The notes beneath the pieces are model-generated. The model ran no database searches. It had not been told where the DNA came from and was given only the letters and a program-made list of their open reading frames with translations. 64,000 nucleotides of DNA from Geomonas subterranea (GTDB lineage: Bacteria; Desulfobacterota; Desulfuromonadia; Geobacterales; Geobacteraceae): the NCBI RefSeq assembly GCF_019063845.1, contig NZ_CP077683.1, forward strand, positions 3,216,501 to 3,280,500, in the 5' to 3' direction. The position numbers and the translations under genes are program-made. This document shows positions 17,626 to 25,091 of this stretch, piece after piece. The first letter of the stretch is position 1. Every line of letters starts with the position of its first letter.

Positions 17626-20600
17626 TGCTCCTCCTTTTCAGGGACGGCTTACCTTTTTCATCGATTACCAGTGTGTCGGAGCGGACCAGGTCCAGGAGTG
17701 TCCTGGACGAGGCGATGGAGGCGAGCAGGCGCTTCAACTCGTTCTGTATGGGGAGCTCGGAAAGGCGCAGCCGCTCGATCCTCGGGATGGCCAGGTCGAC
17801 CCCCTTGACCGAGAGCTCCCCCTCGCAGTCCAGCGCCCCGTCGACGGCGCTCACCCGCAGCCCCTTGAGGTCCGCCGTCTTCAGCGATTTGCGCTGCGCC
17901 ACGATCTTCTCGTTGCGCTGGTACGGGTCGAGCGCGAACAGGGCCCGGTCCAGGATGCGCGAGCTGAAACGGCGCAGATTCAAGTTCAGGCGCATCCCCT
18001 CCAGGAGGGCCCGCTGTTCGGTCGCAAGCGGCGCGGAAAGGCTCAGTTCGCCGGTCAGCTCCCCTTCGCCTCCCGGCCGCTCCCCTCCCGCCGCCGGGAA
18101 GAGCAGCACCGGGTCGAGACGGGAGAAATTGCAATAGGTCGAAAGCACCGGGACCTCGCGGGAAAGATCGATCATGCCGCGCGCCCGCACCGTCCCCCCC
18201 CCCACCTCAGCCTGGAAGAAGCTCACCCCCAGCGCTTCGGGCTCGAGGAGGAGGTCCGCCTCCAGGGCGCTGGCCGCGATGGGAACCGCGCCTGACTTGA
18301 AGGAGACGCGGCGGACGCCGATCTTGCGCGGCCCGCCCATGAGCCCCCGCAGGTCCTCGTAGATGCGTGACGCCAGATCCGAATTTTGCGCGCCGGGCGC
18401 GCTGACCGGCGCGGGCCGCACCAGCCCCGTCGAGAGCGGCACCCACGCCTCACCCTCCCCCTGCGATTGTGCCAGGGCGTAGCTCCGGTCCAGCACCAGG
18501 TCCGCCCTGACGCCGCTCGCCGCGACCCCCTTGCCATCGGCCACCCCGAAATCGCGGCACTTTCCGTACCCCCGCACCCTCAGCTCGCGCGCGGCGGTGA
18601 GGTCGACGCGCCCCCCCGCCGAGACGTTGCCCGCCAGTTGCCACCCCGCCAGCACCTGCTTCGCCTCCGCCGGGAAGTTCCCTTCGAGGTGGGCGAACAT
18701 GGTGGCGTCGAGACGCTTCAACAAGGTGGCGGCGTCGAACTTCCCTCCCTGGTCCTCGAGGAGGGAATCGATGCGCCCGACGGTCAGGTCGGCGATCTGG
18801 GACAGCCCCAGCGAGGCGATCTTCAGCTCCTCGGTAAGCCGGAATTCCTTCCACCCCGCCAGTTCACCCTGGAGGGTGAGGGTGCCGGAGCGCAGCGGCA
18901 AGGTCGCCGCCGTGCCGGAGAGGCCGGTGAGCGATGCGAAGCGGAAGGCGCCGTCCACCGCGAGGGGCTCTCCCTGACGCGGCAGGACCAGGCGCATCTG
19001 CGGCGCCGTGGTGAGCCCCTGCACCCGGCAGGTTCCCTGGCTTGCGGGGACACGCAGGTCCAGGTCGTTCAAGGTGAGCGTGAGGTCGGCGCGCTCCAGT
19101 AGCGCGAGGCTTCCCTTCGCCTTGCGCAGCGGGTTCTCCTCTTTGGGAAGCTGGGCTACCGGCAACGGCGCCGCGACATCCCAGGACGCGGCGGCGAGGC
19201 CGGCGGCGTCGAACCCGGCGGGAAGAAACGGGCGCGCGACCGGCATGAGGCGGCGCAGGTCCAGGCGCAGATTCCCCTTGGTGGCGGCGAGCTGCCGCCC
19301 CTGCCCGGTGAGCGACGCTTCTGCATCGAGCGCGAGGGCGTCCGACGCCGCAAGCAAGCAGGTCGCATGCTGCACGGTCGGGCTCCCCTGCCCCTTTGGC
19401 GGCAGGTGCACCCCTTCGGCGGCGAGACGGGCGCTAAACGGCTGCAGCGTCACGTCCTTCCCCTGCTGGTGCGCCTGCACGCTCCGGGCGGAAACCCGCA
19501 CGAGCGGCAGCGCAAGATCCAGGGCGCCGCCGCTAAAGGCGCGGGCTTTCAGCTCCAGCTCCTCCCGCAACCCTTCCAGCGCCAGCTCGCTTCCCACGCC
19601 GACCCGCTCCAACTCCAGCTTTTGCCTGGCGTCGACCAGGGCGCGTTTCCCCTTCAGGTCGATCTCCGTCATGGCGAGGCTCACGCCCCCCTTCATGCCG
19701 TCGATCCGTACCGGCTTCTTGCCGGCGAGGTCCACCCGCCGCCCGGACCAGGAGAGGTCCGCCGCGACGCGCACCGGCTTCATCTTTTTCAGGGGGATCG
19801 TCGCCCGGTCTATGGATATGGCGATCCCCTCACCCTGCAGCGGGCCGCCGGCAAGCGCCAGTTGCAGACGCGGCAGGTCCAGCACCATCTTCTCTATCCG
19901 CACCGTCCCGTCGGTCCCCGGTCCCTGCAGCCGCGCGTCCAGCCTGTCGAGGGAGGCCGTCCCCTGCAGCTCCCGCACCGGGAGGTTCTTGGGAAGAAAG
20001 GGCGCCGCCACCTGCCGGGCCCGCCCCAGGTCCAGGCGCAGCGGTCCCAGCTCGGCCGCGACGCTGCGCGACTTGTCGGTGGGACGATCGACCAGGGCGT
20101 GCCAGGATGCGGTGATGAGCCCCGGGCTGGTCAGGCTCCCGTCGTCGAACGCCACCTGCTGACGCGCGTGGTTGCTGACCAGCTTCTGGCGCAGGTGCAG
20201 CTCCAGCGGGGCGAGTGACCCAGTCCTGCCGGGAAGCCGGTTGACCGCCAGCCGGTCGCCGTCCAGGGCAAGCGCCACCCGCAGGTCTCCCGTCCGGTCC
20301 GTCCGCGCCGCGAGCTCCAGCGTCACTTTGCCCGAGGGCTCGGGAAGGGGCTTCTTGGCGAAGGGGGCCGCGAGTCGGACAAGCTCCGGAAGGGAAAGGG
20401 CCAGGCTGGCCTTGAGTCCCTCCGGCCGGGTCACCCCCCCAGCGGCGCTGAGCGCGACGCCGGGAAGAGCCGCCCGTGCCGTCAAGGACGCCGCCGCCGG
20501 TTTGATCCGGTAGCTGGCCGTGACCAGGTCGGTGACCTCGATACCAAGGCTCACGGGCTGCGCCCTGCCGCCGTCGACGGCGACCTTCCCGCTAACGGAG

Positions 20601-21229
20601 CTGCGGACGGGGAGCCGGCTCAGCGAAGGGACGGCAAGGCCGAAGGAAACGTCGCTCAGGAGCAGGTCGCGCTTGGTCGCAGGGTCGGCGTAGTGGAGCG
20701 TCATGGGGGCGGCATCGGCCGACAGGCGCAGGTCGAGCGGCAGCGGCCACTCCAGGGACTGGAACTTCTGCACCCCTTCCGCGATGCGGGTGAGAGGATC
20801 CTTGAGCGGCTTCGCCCCGGGGGGCTTCGGCGGGCCGGGGGCGAGTTCGGCCTCCAGCTTCTTGATCTTGAGGTCGATGCCCAGACACCAGCGCTTGGTC
20901 GCCTGATCGCGCGAAAGGCCCGGCTCGAGTTTTAGTTGCTGCAGGGAAGCATGCAGAAGCGGCGGCGGACCGTCCCCCAGAACCAGTCCGGTGAGGGCGA
21001 TGCCATCGGACCAGGAGACCTCGAGGTCAGCCCAGGAAACGGGTTTTTTCAAGGTGTAGGAGATCCCCAGCCGCAAGAGGGACTGGGCCGGACCTGTGGA
21101 GAGGATCGCCGGCAGCAACGCCACCAGCAGCACCAGTAGCAGCAGCGCGGAGAGCGCCAGGGTGCAGCCGGCGAAGATGACGCGTCTGACGCGAAGGGTA
21201 CTGATGTAGGCAAGGAGGCGACGGCGCAT
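17612..21229 (-). CDS. YdbH-like AsmA-family intermembrane lipid-transfer protein
   Basis: The 1205-residue protein has one N-terminal membrane helix (about 18-42, VIFAGCTLALSALLLLVLL). A very long beta-rich periplasmic region follows, made of repeats of the form L-L-DVSFGLAVPSL, LPLRSGTLTLQGELAGW and VDLTAARELRVRGYG, and it ends with a dicarboxylate/YdbH-like C-terminal block (LRLSELPIQNELKRLLASI). AsmA-like proteins (TamB, YhdP, YdbH) form hydrophobic grooves that carry phospholipid between the inner and outer membranes. The pairing with a DUF1318 lipoprotein, overlapping by 14 bases, matches E. coli ydbH-ynbE-ydbL, which supports YdbH rather than TamB. It is the first gene of the operon that also carries the CHAT protein, SH3 protein and M48 peptidase. 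It is longer than E. coli YdbH (about 880 residues). Confidence 0.85.
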   Translation of the reverse strand: MRRRLLAYISTLRVRRVIFAGCTLALSALLLLVLLVALLPAILSTGPAQSLLRLGISYTLKKPVSWADLEVSWSDGIALTGLVLGDGPPPLLHASLQQLKLEPGLSRDQATKRWCLGIDLKIKKLEAELAPGPPKPPGAKPLKDPLTRIAEGVQKFQSLEWPLPLDLRLSADAAPMTLHYADPATKRDLLLSDVSFGLAVPSLSRLPVRSSVSGKVAVDGGRAQPVSLGIEVTDLVTASYRIKPAAASLTARAALPGVALSAAGGVTRPEGLKASLALSLPELVRLAAPFAKKPLPEPSGKVTLELAARTDRTGDLRVALALDGDRLAVNRLPGRTGSLAPLELHLRQKLVSNHARQQVAFDDGSLTSPGLITASWHALVDRPTDKSRSVAAELGPLRLDLGRARQVAAPFLPKNLPVRELQGTASLDRLDARLQGPGTDGTVRIEKMVLDLPRLQLALAGGPLQGEGIAISIDRATIPLKKMKPVRVAADLSWSGRRVDLAGKKPVRIDGMKGGVSLAMTEIDLKGKRALVDARQKLELERVGVGSELALEGLREELELKARAFSGGALDLALPLVRVSARSVQAHQQGKDVTLQPFSARLAAEGVHLPPKGQGSPTVQHATCLLAASDALALDAEASLTGQGRQLAATKGNLRLDLRRLMPVARPFLPAGFDAAGLAAASWDVAAPLPVAQLPKEENPLRKAKGSLALLERADLTLTLNDLDLRVPASQGTCRVQGLTTAPQMRLVLPRQGEPLAVDGAFRFASLTGLSGTAATLPLRSGTLTLQGELAGWKEFRLTEELKIASLGLSQIADLTVGRIDSLLEDQGGKFDAATLLKRLDATMFAHLEGNFPAEAKQVLAGWQLAGNVSAGGRVDLTAARELRVRGYGKCRDFGVADGKGVAASGVRADLVLDRSYALAQSQGEGEAWVPLSTGLVRPAPVSAPGAQNSDLASRIYEDLRGLMGGPRKIGVRRVSFKSGAVPIAASALEADLLLEPEALGVSFFQAEVGGGTVRARGMIDLSREVPVLSTYCNFSRLDPVLLFPAAGGERPGGEGELTGELSLSAPLATEQRALLEGMRLNLNLRRFSSRILDRALFALDPYQRNEKIVAQRKSLKTADLKGLRVSAVDGALDCEGELSVKGVDLAIPRIERLRLSELPIQNELKRLLASIASSRTLLDLVRSDTLVIDEKGKPSLKRRSNAQN

Positions 21230-21313
21230 CAGTGAATGTCCCAGGGGCGGAGGAAAATTACGAAGAGTTTCTTGTTATCATCTCCGCCGTTTAAAGTCAA
21301 ACCGGATCGCCCC

Positions 21314-21736
21314 TCAGGAGTCGGACTTCAGGTAGGTATGGCAGATGTAGCAGAGGGCATCGCCGTCCCTCACCAGGTGCGGCGCCGGCCTGGTCAGGTT
21401 ATGGCAGGATAGGCAGGTGAGCTTGCCGTCCTCCAGAATACAGCCAGCCGCCAGAACGTCGGAAACTGGTGCAAACTCGGCCGCTCTCGCTGGAGGTGGG
21501 TACCTGCGCAGCACCGGGTGTTCATTGGTATAGAGGCAGTGATCGTGGAGACAGACGGAAACTGGACGTGTGGAGTCTTCTGAGTGGCATACCATGCACT
21601 CCGCCATGGTGAGAATGCGGTTGGCGGCGGTTTGGTGGTAGGTGTTGGCTTCGCCCATCTCGAAGAAGAGCATGCCACCCAAGGCGATAGCAATCATTGC
21701 CAGCAGCCTTAAATGCACCTTCCCTGACTCTACCAT
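21314..21736 (-). CDS. Small triheme c-type cytochrome
   Basis: The 140-residue protein has a hydrophobic N-terminal segment (residues 8-26) that acts as a signal peptide or anchor. Three CxxCH heme-binding motifs follow: C47-C50-H51 (CMVCH), C108-C111-H112 (CLSCH) and C129-C132-H133 (CYICH). Extra cysteines in VCLHDHC and AGC, and histidines in CLHDHC and NEHP, could supply distal ligands or bind metal. Such small multiheme proteins move electrons across the periplasm in metal-reducing bacteria. The CHNLTRPAPHLVRDGDALCYICHTYL segment resembles doubled-CXXCH (cytochrome c3-like) domains. It stands alone, transcribed away from the TetR operon and about 85 bases upstream of the AsmA gene on the same strand, so co-transcription with the latter is possible. 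Confidence 0.85.
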   Translation of the reverse strand: MVESGKVHLRLLAMIAIALGGMLFFEMGEANTYHQTAANRILTMAECMVCHSEDSTRPVSVCLHDHCLYTNEHPVLRRYPPPARAAEFAPVSDVLAAGCILEDGKLTCLSCHNLTRPAPHLVRDGDALCYICHTYLKSDS

Positions 21737-21910
21737 AAGTCACCTATGTATTAGCGTTCATAAGGCTCCATATCAGGCTGTATTTAGGTGTCATTGTGAC
21801 ATTATATCGCATTGTTCAAGCTCACCTGCAAAGGATAGCACAGCGGCTATGACAGACAACGACGTCACAATTATATTCGATTCATTGGCCCCCTTCCTCC
21901 CGCTCCATCC

Positions 21911-21949
21911 GCAAAGGGGACTGGCTCCGCAGGTGCCTGTCCCCTTTGC
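21911..21949. repeat. AAAGGGGAC hairpin repeat
   Basis: Inverted arms GCAAAGGGGACTGGC and GCCTGTCCCCTTTGC (14 of 15 paired) are followed by a third TTGTCCCC copy. It is intergenic. Confidence 0.7.
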
Positions 21950-21980
21950 CTTTTGTCCCCTTTGACAACGGTAACGGCGA

Positions 21981-22030
21981 CTGTCCCCCCTCCCCTCGCG
22001 GGAGGGGGTTAGGGGGTGGGGGAAGGTGCC
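21981..22030. repeat. GC-rich palindromic intergenic repeat
   Basis: CCCTCCCCTCGCGGGAGGG followed by GTTAGGGGGTGGGGGAAGG. This is the same family as the left arm of the element in the CHAT gene. Confidence 0.75.
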
Positions 22031-22078
22031 ATCACCTCGGTCCCCTTGCGGCTCCTCACGATACCCGCAAGCCGATTG

Positions 22079-22137
22079 TGAGCACGCTCATTTTTACCTT
22101 GACCATCACCGCGCTTCTGCTATAGTGAGCGCGTTCA
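22079..22137 (+). promoter_or_regulatory. TetR-gene promoter with two palindromic operators
   Basis: A sigma-70-like promoter, TTGACC (22099-22104) and TATAGT (22121-22126) with a 16-base spacer, is flanked by two near-palindromes: TGAGCACGCTCA at 22079-22090 and TGAGCGCGTTCA at 22126-22137. Both are followed by TTTT. The second overlaps the end of the -10 box and ends 18 bases before the TetR start codon, the expected geometry for autorepression. Confidence 0.75.
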
Positions 22138-22155
22138 TTTTACGGAGAACAGTCG

Positions 22156-22773
22156 ATGCGCATCAGCGAGCAGGCAAAACAGTTGTGCCGGGCCCGGATC
22201 CTGGAAAAGGCCGCCGAACTCTTCTCCGCGCGCGGCTTCGACCAGACCACGACCCGCGACATCGCGCTCGCGGCCGGCGTCGCCGCCGGCACCATGTTCA
22301 ACTACTTCCCCAGCAAGGAAACCATGGCGATGACCATGGTGAACGAGGCTCTGGCGCGGGGACGGGATGAATTCCTGACCCGCCTGGAGGGGGGCGAGTC
22401 GCTGGAGGAGGAGCTGTTCCTGCTGATCGGCTCGGAGCTCCGCCGCCTGCGCCCCCTGCGCCCCTTCCTGGGGCCGGTGCTGGAGCGCTCCCTGAGCCCG
22501 TTTCCCCGCAGGAACATCTGCCGCGAGGGGGAAACGGCGCGCCAGGAGCACCTGGAGTGCGTGCGGCACATCATGGAGCGGCACGGCTTCGCCGCGTCTC
22601 CCGAAGACGTTTCCTGCACCATCTACTGGTCGCTCTACCTCGGCATCCTCGCCTCCTGGACCGGCGACGGCTCCGAGAACCAGGAAGCCTCCCGCGCTCT
22701 CATCGACTACGCCATCCGCACCTTCGTGCAGATGATTTCCGGCGCCACCCGGGGAGGCGACCATGTCCGCTAA
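22156..22773 (+). CDS. TetR/AcrR-family repressor
   Basis: The 205-residue product has the classical N-terminal TetR helix-turn-helix at about 10-55 (ARILEKAAELFSARGFDQTTTRDIALAAGVAAGTMFNYF). The C-terminal 150 residues form a divergent helical ligand and dimerisation domain (VMERHGFAASPEDV, then IYWSLYLGILASW). It overlaps the UbiB-like gene by 11 bases and so heads the operon running to 30.0 kb. The two palindromes in its promoter are the obvious binding sites, giving autoregulation of the whole unit. The ligand is unknown. Since every downstream gene concerns the membrane or its lipids, a lipid or hydrophobic inducer is plausible but unproven. Confidence 0.93.
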   Translation: MRISEQAKQLCRARILEKAAELFSARGFDQTTTRDIALAAGVAAGTMFNYFPSKETMAMTMVNEALARGRDEFLTRLEGGESLEEELFLLIGSELRRLRPLRPFLGPVLERSLSPFPRRNICREGETARQEHLECVRHIMERHGFAASPEDVSCTIYWSLYLGILASWTGDGSENQEASRALIDYAIRTFVQMISGATRGGDHVR

Positions 22774-24202
22774 CGCTCCCAATAGAAAAGGGATCGAGGC
22801 GCGGGCGGCCCTGCTCGATCTCATGCCGCGCCAGGAAGAGGACGCACGCAGGCGCCTGGCCGAGCTGGTGGAAAGCGTCGCCGCCAGGCGTCCACCCACC
22901 ACCTCCTTTTCCCGGCTCTGTATCCTCGGGTCCCTGCAGGCCAAGGTGACCTGCGCCTACCTCGCCTACTGGCTGCGCAGCCGCTGGGCCGACGCCGACG
23001 AGCGGGAGCGGCTCAAAAGCGAGACCCACCTGAAGGCGGCGCTGGAGCTCTTGGGCACCATGGGGTACCTGCGCGGAGCGGTCATGAAGCTGGGGCAGAT
23101 GCTGGCGACCTTCCCGGACGCCCTCCCCGACGAGTTCGCCCGGCTTCTCCCGGCGCTCCACTTCGAGGCGCCCCCCATGCATTACGCCATGGTGCGCGAG
23201 GTCTTCCTGGACGAGTTCGGCAGGGAGCCGCATGAGCTCTTCGCGAGCTTCGAAAAGGAGGCCTTCGCCGCCGCATCACTGGGGCAGGTGCACCGCGCCC
23301 GGCTCCATTCCGGCGAACTGGTGGCGGTCAAGATCCAGTATCCCGGCATCGCCCGCACCATCGAAGCCGACCTCAAGAACCTGCGTCTGCTCATGCAGCC
23401 GATGCGGCTGGGGGAGGACTGGGGCAACGTCGTGGCCAAGCTGGCCGAGGTGGAACGGGTGCTCCTCGCCGAGACCGACTACCTCGCCGAGGCGAGCTTT
23501 GCCCAGACCGTGCGCGACTCCTTCACCCCGGAAGACGGCATCGTCATCCCGCGCGTCTACCCCGAATACTCCACCCGGCGGGTGTTGACCACCGAATACC
23601 TGGCAGGGGTGCACCTGGAGGAGTTCCTCGCCACCGCCCCCTCCCAGGAATTGCGCGACCGCTACACCCACCTGATGACCCTCGCCACCATGCGCATGCT
23701 GTACCGCACCCACTGGCTCCTCGCCGATCCCAACCCCGGCAATTACATCTTCATGCCCGACGGGCGGCTGGGGCTCGTGGACTTCGGCTGCACCCGGCAG
23801 TTGACCGAGGAGGAGTGGCAGGTGCAGGTCGAGGTGGAGGAGGCGCTGCTGCGCCGGGACGAAAAGGAGATGGAGCGTCTCATCGTCAAGTCCTCGCTCT
23901 ACGAATCGGCCGAGCAGATGGGGCGGGAGCGCCTGGAACTGATCGGCACGGTGATCCGCTGGCAACTGGAGCCGTGGCTCACCGAAGGGATCTTCGATTT
24001 CGGCGATGAGGATTTCTTCCGCCGCGGCATGGAGGCCATGGCCGCGGTGACCCGCAAGGGGTTCATGCGCGGCATGCCGGTGCACATCTGGACCACCCGC
24101 TTCGTTTTAGGGGCGCGGGGCGTCGTGTACCGCTTGAAGGGGCGCTGCGATTTCCAGGATATCTACCGGCGGGAGAGCGGGCGTAACAAGGCGCCAGCGT
24201 GA
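22763..24202 (+). CDS. AarF/UbiB (ABC1) atypical kinase-like protein
   Basis: The 479-residue protein has the UbiB signature set: KLGQM (109-113) replacing the usual N-lobe helix, the Ala-rich nucleotide loop AAASLGQVH (169-177), the Lys in VAVKIQYPG (190), catalytic ADPNPGNYIF and metal-binding DFG. UbiB/COQ8 proteins are ATPases that extract or handle hydrophobic quinone precursors. Here no ubiquinone genes lie nearby and anaerobic relatives use menaquinone. Instead the gene sits between a TetR repressor and ABC/LolA genes, suggesting handling of another lipid (inference). No C-terminal membrane helices are visible. The first 50 residues form a charged extension. Confidence 0.9.
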   Translation: MSANAPNRKGIEARAALLDLMPRQEEDARRRLAELVESVAARRPPTTSFSRLCILGSLQAKVTCAYLAYWLRSRWADADERERLKSETHLKAALELLGTMGYLRGAVMKLGQMLATFPDALPDEFARLLPALHFEAPPMHYAMVREVFLDEFGREPHELFASFEKEAFAAASLGQVHRARLHSGELVAVKIQYPGIARTIEADLKNLRLLMQPMRLGEDWGNVVAKLAEVERVLLAETDYLAEASFAQTVRDSFTPEDGIVIPRVYPEYSTRRVLTTEYLAGVHLEEFLATAPSQELRDRYTHLMTLATMRMLYRTHWLLADPNPGNYIFMPDGRLGLVDFGCTRQLTEEEWQVQVEVEEALLRRDEKEMERLIVKSSLYESAEQMGRERLELIGTVIRWQLEPWLTEGIFDFGDEDFFRRGMEAMAAVTRKGFMRGMPVHIWTTRFVLGARGVVYRLKGRCDFQDIYRRESGRNKAPA

Positions 24203-24240
24203 GCCGAGCCAGGATTTCGGGCAGGACGGCGCATGGCGCG

Positions 24241-24372
24241 AAGCCCCCTCGCCCTCAGGGAGAGGGGCGGGGTGAGGGCGCCTGTGGTTGGGCGGATGAT
24301 TATTCGCCCCTACAGGTTGGTTGCGGCCGGTAAAAAATTGCATCGACCAGACATCTGTAGGGGCGAAAAATC
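24241..24372. repeat. REP-like palindrome plus TGTAGGGGCGAA inverted repeat
   Basis: A GC-rich palindrome (CCCTCGCCCTCAGGGAGAGGG) is followed by an 18-bp inverted repeat: GATTATTCGCCCCTACAG at 24298-24315 and its near-perfect complement at 24355-24372. The 'TGTAGGGGCGAA' type is a common dispersed bacterial repeat. It lies in the 200-base gap between the UbiB-like and ABC genes and could attenuate or stabilise the transcript. Confidence 0.7.
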
Positions 24373-24401
24373 TTTCGCCCCCTGCCAAGGAGGAACCAAC
24401 C

Positions 24402-25091
24402 GTGCTGCAACTTAAAGACGTGGTGAAATCGTACGACGGCAAATCGACGGTGATGGCGCTCTCAGGCATCACCCTCTCCATCGCCGCCGGCGAGATGGTG
24501 GCCATCATGGGACCGTCGGGCTCGGGCAAATCGACGCTCTTGAACCTGATGGGGGGACTGGACGTGCCGAGTTCCGGCGAGGTGCTGGTAGCGGGGACCG
24601 ACCTCGCCCGGCAAAGCGAAAAGGAACGCTCCCTGTTCCGGCGCGACCACGTATCCTACATCTTCCAGGCCTACCACCTGATGCCCACACTGAGGGTCAG
24701 GCAGAACGTGGCCCTGCCGCTGCGGCTCGCCGGGGTCGCCGCCAGGGAGGCGGAGTCCAGGGTGGAGCGGGTGCTGGCCGAGGTGGGACTGGAACACCGC
24801 GCCGACCACTTACCCGACGAACTCTCCGGGGGGGAGCGCCAGCGCGTCGCCATCGCCCGCGCCCTGGTCACCGACGCGCCGCTGCTCCTAGCCGACGAAC
24901 CGACCGGCAACCTGGACAGCGCCCGCGGCAAGGAGATCCTCGCCCTGCTCCGGTCCATCCACGGCCGGCGCGGCACCACCATCGTCATGGTGACCCACGA
25001 CCACGAGGCGGCCTCCGCCTGCGACCGTCTGATCCGGCTGCGGGACGGCAGGGTCGAGGAGGACGGCGCCACACCGGGAGGTGGACGATGA
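24402..25091 (+). CDS. ABC transporter ATP-binding protein (LolD/MacB type)
   Basis: The 229-residue ATPase starts at a GTG preceded by AAGGAGG; longer frames upstream run through repeat DNA. Walker A is GPSGSGKST, the Q-loop lies in YIFQAYHLMPTL, the signature is LSGGERQRVAIARAL, Walker B is LLLADEPTGNLD, and the switch His lies in VMVTHDHEAA. The AYHLMPTLRVRQNVALPL segment is typical of LolD/MacB/FtsE-class ATPases that power mechanotransmission rather than substrate import. The permease start overlaps its stop (ATGA). Together they should form an exporter or extractor acting from the outer face of the inner membrane. Confidence 0.95.
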   Translation: MLQLKDVVKSYDGKSTVMALSGITLSIAAGEMVAIMGPSGSGKSTLLNLMGGLDVPSSGEVLVAGTDLARQSEKERSLFRRDHVSYIFQAYHLMPTLRVRQNVALPLRLAGVAAREAESRVERVLAEVGLEHRADHLPDELSGGERQRVAIARALVTDAPLLLADEPTGNLDSARGKEILALLRSIHGRRGTTIVMVTHDHEAASACDRLIRLRDGRVEEDGATPGGGR

